The notes below the pieces were generated by a model. It was not told the origin of the DNA and did not search any database. It saw nothing but the letters and a program-made list of their open reading frames with translations. The position numbers were made by a program, and so were the translations under genes. Of a stretch of DNA of 64,000 nucleotides, positions 52,656 to 61,228 are shown in pieces. Positions within the stretch are counted from its first letter, which is position 1; each line of letters starts with the position of its first letter. The stretch lies in assembly GCF_035762905.1 (NCBI RefSeq), contig NZ_DASUCC010000070.1, forward strand, positions 62,001-126,000. The letters run 5' to 3'. This DNA comes from DASYTH01 sp035762905. Its GTDB lineage: Bacteria; Actinomycetota; Actinomycetes; Mycobacteriales; Pseudonocardiaceae.

Positions 52656-54195
52656 GACCGGCCTTGACCGGCTCGTCGACGGTGACATCGGACGCGTCCT
52701 CGTGCTCGGGTTCGGCGGGCGGCACCGGTTCGGGCGCCCCGGCGGCCCGCCAGAAGGTCACGAACAGCACGCCGACCGCGACCGTGACCAGGACCAGCGG
52801 CAGCGTGTTGCCGTAGGGCGGCTCCCAGGAGCCGTTGTACGGGTTGAGGCTGACCAGCCCCGAGTTCCACCGGGCCATCGTGTACGGCAGGCAGATCAGC
52901 TGAACGGGCAGCAGCAGCACCAGCACCAGCCGGGTGATCGAGCGCTGCTGCTCGGCCGGCAGACCGCGCCGGGCCATGATCCAGGCCGCCAGCATCGGCA
53001 GCCCGACCGCCCCGGGCAGGAAGTAGCGGCCCTGGTTGAAGAAGCCGATCTGGTTGGCGGAGAGGATCTCAAGCGCCAGAAGCGGGGCGAAGGTGCCGAC
53101 GAACAGGGCGATCAGCCGCCAGCGGTCCACCCGGCTGCCCATGATCAGCCCACCGAGCAGCACCAGCCCGGCGGCCATGAACCAGACGACGTAGACCAGC
53201 CGGGGCATCAGCGTCTCGGCCCAGCCCATCACGCCGATCATCTGGTTGGCCACGTTGGGCCACATCTCGAACACGGCGAACCGCAGGATCGTGGTGACGC
53301 TCAGGCCATGTTCCCAGCCGGCCGGTTCCGCGGTACGGGCCACCAGGGTCCAGGCCAGCGACGCGGCGACGCACAGCACGACGAACCCGGACGCGAGCCA
53401 CACGGCCGGCGACCGGGCAAGCTCGCGCAGCCGGGCCCGGCTGGCCGGGACGAGCAGCACGCCGAGAATGATCAGCAACCACATCAGACCGGTGAACCGG
53501 GGCGTGACCAGCACCCCCGCGGACACCGCGGCCAGGGCCACCTGGGCCCGGTTCACCTCGCCGGTCTTCTCGTGCAGCAGGGGGATCAGCGCGGCGAACA
53601 GCGCCACCCCGGCCGCGATCTCGATGCCGGCGGGATTGATGGCCCCGCCGAGGTGGGCGATCATCGGGGTGAGCGCCACCGCCACCCCGGCCACGATGCC
53701 CTTGTGCCCGAACCACCGGGCCGCCGCGACCACGGCGCAGGCCAGCAGCGCGGCCATGAGCGCGCCGTTGATCAGGCGGGACAGCATGATCCCGGTCCAG
53801 TTCGGCCACACCGCCACCGGCCAGGCGCTCACCAGGTAGTACACCGGGTTGTACCGGGCCGCCGTGGTGTTCACCATCATGGCCGTCTCGTCGCCGACCG
53901 GCTCCGGCTCGCAGCTGGCCGCGACCTCGACCTTGGTCGGGAAGCACCAGCCCCGGTTGAGGGTCTTCGGGACGTTCTGGTACCCGTGTATCCCTTCGGC
54001 CGGGGCGATGATCTCGCCCCGGCCCACCCCGGCCGCCCGGATGACGTGCTGCAGCTCGTCGGGTGGGCCGTTCAGCGGCGTGGCGAACGACCACGCCGCG
54101 TGCAGCAGCCAGAACCCGACGAAGGCCAGCAGCCACAGGCGGATTCCGGAACGCCGACGGTTCACGAGCGGCGATCGTATGCGATTGCGAAGCAC
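52648..54195 (-). CDS. DUF2142 polytopic membrane protein (copy 2)
   Basis: A 515-residue paralogue of the downstream protein, with the same first helix (LWLLAFVGFWLLHAAW), PPDE motif, GAINPAGIEIAAGVALF and MGWAETLMPRLVYVVWFMA blocks. About ten membrane helices and an acidic cytoplasmic tail (EPEHEDASDVTVDE). The start is GTG 54195, or GTG 54165 without the first ten residues. The tandem copies may add two different sugars or form a heterodimer. Confidence 0.87.
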   Translation of the reverse strand: MLRNRIRSPLVNRRRSGIRLWLLAFVGFWLLHAAWSFATPLNGPPDELQHVIRAAGVGRGEIIAPAEGIHGYQNVPKTLNRGWCFPTKVEVAASCEPEPVGDETAMMVNTTAARYNPVYYLVSAWPVAVWPNWTGIMLSRLINGALMAALLACAVVAAARWFGHKGIVAGVAVALTPMIAHLGGAINPAGIEIAAGVALFAALIPLLHEKTGEVNRAQVALAAVSAGVLVTPRFTGLMWLLIILGVLLVPASRARLRELARSPAVWLASGFVVLCVAASLAWTLVARTAEPAGWEHGLSVTTILRFAVFEMWPNVANQMIGVMGWAETLMPRLVYVVWFMAAGLVLLGGLIMGSRVDRWRLIALFVGTFAPLLALEILSANQIGFFNQGRYFLPGAVGLPMLAAWIMARRGLPAEQQRSITRLVLVLLLPVQLICLPYTMARWNSGLVSLNPYNGSWEPPYGNTLPLVLVTVAVGVLFVTFWRAAGAPEPVPPAEPEHEDASDVTVDEPVKAGHA

Positions 54196-54214
54196 CCCGG
54201 TCGGGCGACCCTGG

Positions 54215-55318
54215 TCAGCGGACCGCCTCGGCCAGCACCTCGACCACCCGGTCCTGCTGCGCCCGGGTGATCCCCGGGTAGATCGGCAGGCTGAGGATCT
54301 CGCCGGTGACCTGCTCGGCGTTGGGGAACGCGCCGCGCCCCGCGCCGGCGAACGGCTCGGTCAGGTGGATCGGCGTCGGGTAGTGGATGGCCGCGCCGAC
54401 CCCGTTGTCCCGCAGGTGCGCCACCACCCGGTCGCGCTCGGCGACCCGGATCACGTAGAGGTGCCAGACGTGGGTGTTGCCGGGCAGCGTGCTCGGCGGG
54501 ACCACGCCGGCGAGGCCGCCGAGCAGCTCGGTGTAGTAGGCGGCCGCCTCGGCCCGCGCGGTGTTCCACGCCGCCAGCCGCTTGAGCTTCGCGCTCAGCA
54601 CCACGGCCTGCAGGGTGTCCAGCCGGCTGTTGAAGCCGAGCGTGCTGTGCACGTACTTGGCCGGCGAGCCGTGATCGCGGAGCAGCCGCACCGACTCGGC
54701 GAGTGCGTCGTCGTTGGTGGTGACCGCGCCCGCGTCGCCGTAGGCGCCCAGGTTCTTGCCCGGGTAGAAGCTGGTGCCGGCGATGTGGCCGATCGAGCCG
54801 GACACCGCGCCGTTGCGGGTGGCGCCCTGGGACTGGGCGGCGTCCTCCACCACGGTCACGCCGTGCTCGGCGCACACCGGCAGCAGCTCCTCGACCGGCG
54901 CGATCTGGCCGTACAGGTGCACCGGCAGGATCGCCTTGGTGCGCTCGGTGATCGCGGCGAGGGCCGCCTTGGTGTCGATCAGGAAGCTGGCCGGGTCGCA
55001 GTCGACGAACACCGCGGTGGCGCCGGTGCGGGCCACCGCCTCGGCCGTGGCGATGAAGCTGTTGGTCGGCAGCACGCACTCGGTGCCCGGTCCGGCGCCG
55101 GCCGCGCGCAGCGCGAACTCCAGCGCGTCGGTTCCGTTGCCCACGCCGATGCAGTGGCCGACGCCGCTGAACTCGGCGTAGGCGCGCTCGAACTCGCCGA
55201 CCTGGGGGCCGTTGATGAACGCGGTGCGCTCAAGCACCTGTGCCCAGCCGGCCTCGACCTCCCCGGCGATCTCGGCGTGCTGGACGGACAGGTCGACGGG
55301 GGGAATGGGAGCAGTCAT
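54215..55318 (-). CDS. DegT/DnrJ/EryC1 sugar aminotransferase (A)
   Basis: A 367-residue PLP enzyme. The Schiff-base lysine is Lys188 in TSFYPGKNLGAYGD, and the PLP phosphate region NGTDALEFAL and DAAQSQGA are present. The YPGKNLGA variant is that of enzymes acting on UDP- or dTDP-keto-amino-sugars. It is the last gene of a five-gene sugar-nucleotide operon. GAGGAC precedes ATG 55318, which lies three bases before the end of the acetyltransferase gene (overlap TCATG). The exact sugar is unknown. Confidence 0.92.
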   Translation of the reverse strand: MTAPIPPVDLSVQHAEIAGEVEAGWAQVLERTAFINGPQVGEFERAYAEFSGVGHCIGVGNGTDALEFALRAAGAGPGTECVLPTNSFIATAEAVARTGATAVFVDCDPASFLIDTKAALAAITERTKAILPVHLYGQIAPVEELLPVCAEHGVTVVEDAAQSQGATRNGAVSGSIGHIAGTSFYPGKNLGAYGDAGAVTTNDDALAESVRLLRDHGSPAKYVHSTLGFNSRLDTLQAVVLSAKLKRLAAWNTARAEAAAYYTELLGGLAGVVPPSTLPGNTHVWHLYVIRVAERDRVVAHLRDNGVGAAIHYPTPIHLTEPFAGAGRGAFPNAEQVTGEILSLPIYPGITRAQQDRVVEVLAEAVR

Positions 55319-56001
55319 GCGGGTGTCCTCGTGGGAATCTGATCGACGGAATTCGTGGTGCGCAGGCGCCGGGCGGGATTGCCCACCCACACCTCGCCGG
55401 GCGGCACGTCGCTGAGTACGACCGCGCCCATGCCGAGCAGCGCGCCGGCACCGATCGTCAGGCCCTCGCGGACCATCGAACCGCTGCCGAGGTAAGCGCT
55501 CTCGCCGACGGTGACACCGCCGGAGAGACGCACCCCACTGGCGAACTGCACGTAGTCGGAAATGTTGTCGTCGTGGGTGATCGTGGTGTGCGGCATGGCC
55601 ACCACGTGCGCGCCGATCACCTGCGGCGCGGTCACCACGGTGGCGGCAAGGAACACCGATCCGGCACCGAGCTCGGTGCCGGGGGCGATGCTGGCGGTTG
55701 GGTGCACGACCGTGGCCCAGCGGTGCGCCGGCAGGTCCAGCCGGTGCACGATCTTCTTGCGGGTGCCCAGGTTCCGCGGGCTGGCGATGGTCAGCACCAC
55801 CGCGGCGTCCGGCTGCTCGGCGACCAGCCCGGTCGGGCCGAGCACCGGCCGGCCGTCGATGATCTGGCCGTGCAGCGCCGGATTGTCGTCCAGGAAGCCC
55901 AGCACAGTCCACTGTGGACGTACCGAGTTGACCGCCTCGACGGCGGCCAGCGTCTCCCTGGACAACCCACCGGCGCCGATGATCAGCAGCGGTGCGGTCA
56001 C
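55315..56001 (-). CDS. NeuD/PglD-type sugar O/N-acyltransferase
   Basis: A 228-residue protein with an N-terminal Rossmann-like domain (LLIIGAGGLSRETLA) and a C-terminal left-handed beta-helix made of hexapeptide repeats (GTELGAGSVFLAATVV and others). This layout is that of NeuD/PglD acyltransferases, which N-acetylate UDP-4-amino sugars. His in PHTTITHDD may be catalytic. The GTG start overlaps the preceding aminotransferase stop. Lying between two aminotransferases, it probably acetylates the amino group that one of them installs. Confidence 0.9.
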   Translation of the reverse strand: MTAPLLIIGAGGLSRETLAAVEAVNSVRPQWTVLGFLDDNPALHGQIIDGRPVLGPTGLVAEQPDAAVVLTIASPRNLGTRKKIVHRLDLPAHRWATVVHPTASIAPGTELGAGSVFLAATVVTAPQVIGAHVVAMPHTTITHDDNISDYVQFASGVRLSGGVTVGESAYLGSGSMVREGLTIGAGALLGMGAVVLSDVPPGEVWVGNPARRLRTTNSVDQIPTRTPA

Positions 56002-57128
56002 CGGCGGCCCCGCAGCGTCTCGGTGAGCGCGGTGACCACGGTGTCCTGCTCCGCCTCGGTCAGCTGGTGGAACAGCGGCAGGATCACCGAGCGCCGGGCC
56101 AGGTGCTCGGTCACCGGCAGGTCCGCCGGCAGGTCCGCGTACGGCGGTTCCAGGTGCGAGGCCATGATCCCGCGCCGGGCGGAGACCCCGTGGGCCTTCA
56201 GCCCGGCCAGCACGTCCCGCTGGGTGCCGGCGTAATCCTCCGGCAGCACCACCCAGAACGACTGGTAGTTGGTGGTTCCGTGGTCCGGGTCGGTGACCGC
56301 GCGCACGCCGTCGAGGTCGGTGAGCAGCTTGTGGTAGCGCTCGGCCAGCGCCCGCCTGCGGGCGATCACCTCGGGCAGCCGGGCCAGCTGCACCAGCCCG
56401 ATCGCGGCCTGGATGTCGGTCAGCCGGTAGTTGAAGCCGACCTCGTCGTAGGTCTCCAGCACCACGGTGTCCGAGCGGTGCCGGTCCCCGGCCGAGACGC
56501 TCATGCCGTGCTCGCGCAGCCGGCGGCAGCGCGCGGCGAGCTCCGTGTCGTCCGTGGTGAGCATCCCGCCCTCGCCGGTGGTGAGCAGCTTGCGCGGGTG
56601 GAACGACCACGCGGCCAGGGTCGCACCGGCGCCGGCCGGCCGGCCGCGGTAGGTCGACCCGGCCGCGCACGCGGCGTCGTGCACCAGCGCCAGCCCGCGC
56701 CGGGCACACAGCTCGGCGAGGGCGTCGGCGTCGAACGGCACGCCGCCCTGGTGCACGGCCAGCACCGCCGCGGTGCGCGGGGTGATCACCGCGTCCACCG
56801 TCTCCGGCGTGAGGTTGCCGGTCAGCGGATCGACGTCGGCGAACACCGGCTGCGCGTTGACGTAGCGCACCGCGTTCGCGGTGGCGATGAACGACAGCGA
56901 CGGCACGATGACCTCGTCGCCCGGTCCGATGCCGAGCACGTGCAGCGCCAGGTGCAGCGCGGTGGTGCAGGACGAAAGCGCCACACCGTGGCCGGCCTCG
57001 ACCGAGCCGGCGAACGCGGCCTCGAACTCGGCCACCCGCGGCCCCTGGGCCACCCAGCCGGAGCGCACCGCCTCGGCCGCGGCCAGCGCCTCCTCCTCGC
57101 CGAGCGAGGGTCGGATCACCGGGATCAC
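55998..57128 (-). CDS. DegT/DnrJ/EryC1 sugar aminotransferase (B)
   Basis: A 376-residue PLP enzyme with Lys180 in WSFHPRKLLTTGEGG. The RKLLTTGEGG pattern is that of the ArnB/PseC-like subgroup and differs from the second aminotransferase in the operon, so they likely act on different carbons or sugars. The HDAACAAG segment is the PLP-ring stacking region. GTG 57128 overlaps the epimerase stop (GTGA) and its own stop overlaps the acetyltransferase start. Confidence 0.92.
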   Translation of the reverse strand: MIPVIRPSLGEEEALAAAEAVRSGWVAQGPRVAEFEAAFAGSVEAGHGVALSSCTTALHLALHVLGIGPGDEVIVPSLSFIATANAVRYVNAQPVFADVDPLTGNLTPETVDAVITPRTAAVLAVHQGGVPFDADALAELCARRGLALVHDAACAAGSTYRGRPAGAGATLAAWSFHPRKLLTTGEGGMLTTDDTELAARCRRLREHGMSVSAGDRHRSDTVVLETYDEVGFNYRLTDIQAAIGLVQLARLPEVIARRRALAERYHKLLTDLDGVRAVTDPDHGTTNYQSFWVVLPEDYAGTQRDVLAGLKAHGVSARRGIMASHLEPPYADLPADLPVTEHLARRSVILPLFHQLTEAEQDTVVTALTETLRGRR

Positions 57129-58087
57129 TGCAGCGCCTTCCACCAGTCGACCAGGTCGGCGAGGCCGTCCTCGAGGCCGATCCGCGGCTCCCAGCCGAGA
57201 TCCCGCCGGGCCGCCTCGATGTCGGCCAGCCGCCGGGTGACGCTGTTCACCGTGCGGGCCGGGCCGAACTCCGGCGGCTCGGTCGAACCCATCACCTTGG
57301 CCAGCGCCTCGGCCAGGTCGAGCAGCGAGGTCTCGGTCCCGGTCGCGATGTTGTACACCCGGTCGGTCACATCCGCCTGCGCGGCAAGGATGTTCGCCCT
57401 GGCGATGTCGGCCACGTGCACGAAGTCCATGGTCTGCTTGCCGTCGCCGAGGATCAGCGGCGGCTGGCCCTCGGCCATCCGCTCCATCCAGCGGATCAGC
57501 ACCTCGGTGTACTTGCCGTGCGCGTCCATCCGCGGGCCGTACACGTTGAAGTAGCGCAGGGCCACGTAGTCCAGGCCGGTCATGGCGTGGAAGCTGCGCA
57601 GCATCCCCTCGTTGAACGCCTTGGCGGCGCCGTAGAAGGTGTCGTTGTTGTACGTGTGGTGCCGCTCGGTGGTCGGGAACTCCTCGGCCAGCCCGTAGAC
57701 CGACGCGGTCGAGGACAGCACCACCTTGCGCACTCCGGCGTCGACCGCCGCCTCGATCACGTTGAACGTGCCGTCCACCAACACTTCCAGCGCGGTGCGC
57801 GGCTCGGCGGCGCACCGGGTGATGCGCAGCGCGGCCAGGTGGAACACCACGTCGGTGCCGGCGCTGACCTTGTGCAGCAGGGCGGCGTCGCGGATGTCGC
57901 CCTCGATCACCTCGACCCGGTCGGGCGCCACCCGCAGTGCGCGCTCCAGGTTGCGCGGGGTGCCGCGGCTCATGTCGTCGACCACGAGCACGCGCGCGGC
58001 GCCCGCGTCGAGCAGCTGGTCCACCACGTGCGAGCCGATCGTGCCGGCGCCGCCGGTGACCAGCATCTGCCGGTCGGCCAGGTCCAT
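57125..58087 (-). CDS. NAD-dependent nucleotide-sugar epimerase/dehydratase (A)
   Basis: A 320-residue extended SDR. The NAD motif GGAGTIGSH is at 12-20, the catalytic Ser/Thr lie in LSSTASVYG (125-132), and Tyr152 and Lys156 form YGAAK. Similar to UDP-glucose 4-epimerase-like enzymes. ATG 58087 overlaps the stop of the dehydrogenase gene by one base (TGATG), so they are coupled. The exact reaction (4-epimerase or 4,6-dehydratase) is not decided by motif. Confidence 0.92.
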   Translation of the reverse strand: MDLADRQMLVTGGAGTIGSHVVDQLLDAGAARVLVVDDMSRGTPRNLERALRVAPDRVEVIEGDIRDAALLHKVSAGTDVVFHLAALRITRCAAEPRTALEVLVDGTFNVIEAAVDAGVRKVVLSSTASVYGLAEEFPTTERHHTYNNDTFYGAAKAFNEGMLRSFHAMTGLDYVALRYFNVYGPRMDAHGKYTEVLIRWMERMAEGQPPLILGDGKQTMDFVHVADIARANILAAQADVTDRVYNIATGTETSLLDLAEALAKVMGSTEPPEFGPARTVNSVTRRLADIEAARRDLGWEPRIGLEDGLADLVDWWKALQ

Positions 58088-59109
58088 CAGGCTCCCTTTC
58101 CGTTCACCACCGGCACGAACGTGCCGCCCTCGGCGAGGCTAGTTGACGCCGCCTCCAGCTGGGCCAGCACCCGCAGGCCGGACCGGCCGTCGGTGAGCGG
58201 CGCGCGCTGCTCGATGATCGAGGCGGCGAACTCGGCCATCACCGCGCGCAGCGCCTCGCCGGCCGGCAGCGCGGGCGCGACCATGTCGCCGATCCGGTAG
58301 GAGACCCGGCGCTGCTCGGCGCTGTCCGGCCAGTCCACGCCGCGGTCGTAGACGGCCAGCGGCGCGCCCGGATCCAGGTCGTTCCACACCGCGGTGCGCT
58401 GCGAGCCGCCGACGATCATCGTGCGGATCTTGGTCGGGGACAGCCAGTTCACGTGGGCGTGCGCGATGGCGCCGTTGGACAGCTGTACCGAGAGATACGC
58501 CACACAGGCGCGGCCCAGGTTCGCCGGGTCCGAGCCGTGCGCGGCGACCGCGACCGGGTGCACCCCGGGCGGCAGGATCGAGTCCAGGATCGACAGGTCG
58601 TGCGGGGCGAGGTCCCACAGCACGTCGATGTCCGGCTGGACCAGGCCGAGGTTGATCCGCACCGAATCGACGTACTGCAGGTCGCCCAGCTCACCGGCGC
58701 GGACCAGCTCGCGCAGCCGGCGCACCACCGGGGTGTAGCAGTAGGTGTGGTCGAGCATGAGCACCCGGCCCCGCTCGTCGGCCGCGGTGACCAGCTTCAC
58801 CCCGTCGGCGTAGGACGAGGCGAGCGGCTTCTCCACCAGCACGTGCTTGCCCGCCTCGATCGCGGCCAGCGCGATCTCCAGGTGCGTCCCGGCCGGGGTG
58901 GCGATCGCGACGGCGTGCACGTCCTGGTCGGCGAGCACCTCGGCCAGCGAGTCGGTCGCCCGGACCGTGCTGTAGCGGCCGAGCACCGCCTTGGCCCGGT
59001 TCAGGTCGAGGTCACACAGCGCCCGCAGGTCGAACTGCGGGGTCGCCTGGATGTTGCGCACCAGGTTGGGCCCCCAGTAGCCCGCACCGATTACCGCTAC
59101 GCCAACCAT
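58087..59109 (-). CDS. Gfo/Idh/MocA family sugar dehydrogenase
   Basis: A 340-residue NAD-dependent oxidoreductase with GAGYWGPNLVRN at the N-terminus and the family EKPLASSY segment near residue 93. WlbA/WbpB members of this family oxidise UDP-GlcNAcA at C3 before an aminotransferase and an acetyltransferase act. That same gene set follows here, so a similar 2,3-diamino-sugar route is possible. AGGA precedes ATG 59109. First gene of the five-gene operon; a 12-bp palindrome lies upstream. Confidence 0.92.
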   Translation of the reverse strand: MVGVAVIGAGYWGPNLVRNIQATPQFDLRALCDLDLNRAKAVLGRYSTVRATDSLAEVLADQDVHAVAIATPAGTHLEIALAAIEAGKHVLVEKPLASSYADGVKLVTAADERGRVLMLDHTYCYTPVVRRLRELVRAGELGDLQYVDSVRINLGLVQPDIDVLWDLAPHDLSILDSILPPGVHPVAVAAHGSDPANLGRACVAYLSVQLSNGAIAHAHVNWLSPTKIRTMIVGGSQRTAVWNDLDPGAPLAVYDRGVDWPDSAEQRRVSYRIGDMVAPALPAGEALRAVMAEFAASIIEQRAPLTDGRSGLRVLAQLEAASTSLAEGGTFVPVVNGKGA

Positions 59110-59164
59110 CAATGTCCTTTCGGTTTGTCGCCAATCACACTGGCTGTAGTCATCTACAACCTTT

Positions 59165-59176
59165 GGGTGATCACCC
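59165..59176. promoter_or_regulatory. 12-bp perfect palindrome upstream of sugar operon
   Basis: GGGTGATCACCC, flanked by CCTTT and TTTAG, lies 56 bp before the Gfo/Idh/MocA gene and 86 bp before the divergent glycosyltransferase gene. It is identical to the palindrome between the LysR genes at 35834. Possible shared operator. Confidence 0.5.
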
Positions 59177-59261
59177 TTTAGCGCCCCAGGCATCGTAGAC
59201 GGGGCCGGAGCCTGTACTACGCTCAGGCCGTCCTGTCCACCCCCAACGTAGCGGAGAGCGC

Positions 59262-59951
59262 ATGGCCGACTGGCCAGACGTTTGGCTGATCGTCCCCGTG
59301 TTCAACGAGGGACAGGTGATCGGCGACGTCGTGCGGAACGCCCGTAAGACGTTCCCCAACATCGTGTGTGTCGACGACGGCAGCAGGGACAACTCGTCCG
59401 AGGAGATTCGCTCGGCCGGGGCACACCTGGTCCGGCATCCGGTCAACCTCGGGCAGGGCGCGGCGATCCAGACCGGCCTGGAGTACGCCAGGTCCCGGCC
59501 GGGCGCCCGGTACTTCGTGACGTTCGACGCCGACGGGCAGCACCAGGTCGACGACGTGCTCGCCATGCTCGAGCGGCTGCGGGCCGAGGACGTCGACATC
59601 GTGGTCGGCACCCGGTTCCACGGTGACACCTCACACATTCCGTGGATCAAGCGGTTCGTGCTGCAAACCGTGGTGCTGCTCAGCCGGCGCACCCGGCGGC
59701 TCGGCCTGACCGACGCGCACAACGGCCTGCGGGTGTTCAACCGGACCGTGGCCGACCAGATGAACATCACACTCAACGGGATGAGCCACGCCTCCGAGAT
59801 CGTGCACATGATCGAGCGGTACGGCTGGCGGGTGACCGAGGAGCCGGTGACGATCCTCTACACCGACTACTCCATGGCCAAGGGGCAGTCGATGATCAAT
59901 GGAATCAACATCGTCTTCGAAACGATGATCAAGAACAGGGCGGGTCTGTAG
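59262..59951 (+). CDS. GT2 glycosyltransferase, DPM1/polyprenyl-phosphate type
   Basis: A 229-residue GT-A glycosyltransferase: LIVPVFNEGQVIGDV at the start, CVDDGSRDNS, DADGQHQ (DxD metal site). No C-terminal membrane helices, as in DPM1-type polyprenyl-phosphate sugar transferases. It is followed three bases later by a DUF2304 membrane protein, the usual partner. It probably loads a sugar onto a polyprenyl phosphate carrier for the DUF2142-like enzymes to use (inference). The start ATG 59262 follows GCGGAGAGCG. Confidence 0.92.
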   Translation: MADWPDVWLIVPVFNEGQVIGDVVRNARKTFPNIVCVDDGSRDNSSEEIRSAGAHLVRHPVNLGQGAAIQTGLEYARSRPGARYFVTFDADGQHQVDDVLAMLERLRAEDVDIVVGTRFHGDTSHIPWIKRFVLQTVVLLSRRTRRLGLTDAHNGLRVFNRTVADQMNITLNGMSHASEIVHMIERYGWRVTEEPVTILYTDYSMAKGQSMINGINIVFETMIKNRAGL

Positions 59952-59954
59952 CCC

Positions 59955-60302
59955 ATGCTGATTCAGTACGTTCTCGTCGCCTCGTCGGTCGGGCTGCTCA
60001 TCCTGTTCCTGCGCAGGCGCGGCACCGCGCGCACCGCGGCCGGGACGAAGCTCGCCTTCCTGCTCTTCGTCATCTTCGGCATCTACGCCGCCGTCCGGCC
60101 GATGGACGTCCAACTGGTCGCCGACTGGCTCGGCGTCGGCCGCGGCACCGACCTGCTGCTGTACGCGCTCGTGGTGATCTTCACCTTCGCCACCCTCAAT
60201 GCCTACCTGCGGTTCAAGGAACTTGAGCTGCGCTACGCCCGGCTGGCCCGGGCGATCGCCCTGCAGAACGCGGAGCCGCCGAGCGACGCTCCCGTGGACT
60301 GA
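59955..60302 (+). CDS. DUF2304 small membrane protein
   Basis: A 115-residue protein with three hydrophobic helices (about 1-18, 30-47, 65-85) and a charged C-terminus. DUF2304 proteins usually follow a GT2 gene, as here (three-base spacing), and may anchor the soluble transferase to the membrane. The ATG at 59955 lies three bases after the preceding stop. Confidence 0.92.
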   Translation: MLIQYVLVASSVGLLILFLRRRGTARTAAGTKLAFLLFVIFGIYAAVRPMDVQLVADWLGVGRGTDLLLYALVVIFTFATLNAYLRFKELELRYARLARAIALQNAEPPSDAPVD

Positions 60303-60337
60303 CTTTCTCCCAAACCCCACCGAGCGACAGGGAACTC

Positions 60338-61228
60338 ATGAGCGTCCACTTCGTCGTGCCCTACTACGTCGACCCCAAGTACCTGTTCGAGCTGATCGAG
60401 AGCGTCCGCAAGCAGACCCGGGACGACTGGAAGCTGACCATCGTCGACGACCAGTACCCGGGCACCGCGGCCCGCGACTACATCGCCGAGTTGGACGACC
60501 CGCGGATCGAGTGGGTGCAGAACGAGCAGAACCTGGGCACCACCGGCAACACGACGAAGTGCCTGACCATGGGCAAGCTCAAGTACCTCACCGTGATGGG
60601 CGCCGACGACGCGCTGGAACCCAACTACGTCGAGGTCGTGGTCAACGCCTTCGAGCGGCACCCCGACGCGATCATGGTCCACCCCGGCGTCAACCTGGTC
60701 GACGGCGACGGCAACCCGACCGACAGCCTGGCTGACCGGATCAAGCGCCTGGTCAGCCGCTCCGCATGGCGGCACGACGAGCTCGATGGTCCCACCGCCG
60801 CCCGCAGCCTGATGCGCGGCAACTGGCTCTACTGCCCGGCGATGTGCTACCGCACCGACGTCGTGCCAAGGGCCCAGCAGGTCGGCCAGTACGCCTCGAT
60901 CGCCGACCTCGCCTGGACCATCGACATGCTGCTCGGCGGCGGCACCATGGCGATGGACAAGACGCCGGTCTTCCGCTACCGACGCCACCAGGCCAACCAC
61001 TCCTCCCAGCACGCCAAGACCCTGGCCCGGTTCGACGAGGAGCAGCGCTACTACGCCGCCGCCGCCCGCAAGCTCCGGGAGACCGGCTGGACCCGCGCCG
61101 CCCGCGCCGCCCGGCTGCACCTGACCACCCGCCTGCACGCCCTGCGCTCCGCCTTGGGCGCGCTCGGCGGCCGCGACGTCAAGCTCGCGTTATCCCTGGT
61201 CGGCCGCGCCCTGCGACCCGCCCGCTGA
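60338..61228 (+). CDS. GT2 family glycosyltransferase
   Basis: A 296-residue GT-A transferase. The N-terminus HFVVPYYVDPKYLFELIESV, VDDQYPG, NEQNLGTTGNTTKC, and VMGADDALEPNY (DxD-like) are visible. No membrane segment; the C-terminus is basic and amphipathic. The donor and acceptor are unknown. Its 3' end overlaps by 39 bases the convergent epimerase gene. It follows the DPM1-like and DUF2304 genes on the same strand. Confidence 0.9.
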   Translation: MSVHFVVPYYVDPKYLFELIESVRKQTRDDWKLTIVDDQYPGTAARDYIAELDDPRIEWVQNEQNLGTTGNTTKCLTMGKLKYLTVMGADDALEPNYVEVVVNAFERHPDAIMVHPGVNLVDGDGNPTDSLADRIKRLVSRSAWRHDELDGPTAARSLMRGNWLYCPAMCYRTDVVPRAQQVGQYASIADLAWTIDMLLGGGTMAMDKTPVFRYRRHQANHSSQHAKTLARFDEEQRYYAAAARKLRETGWTRAARAARLHLTTRLHALRSALGALGGRDVKLALSLVGRALRPAR

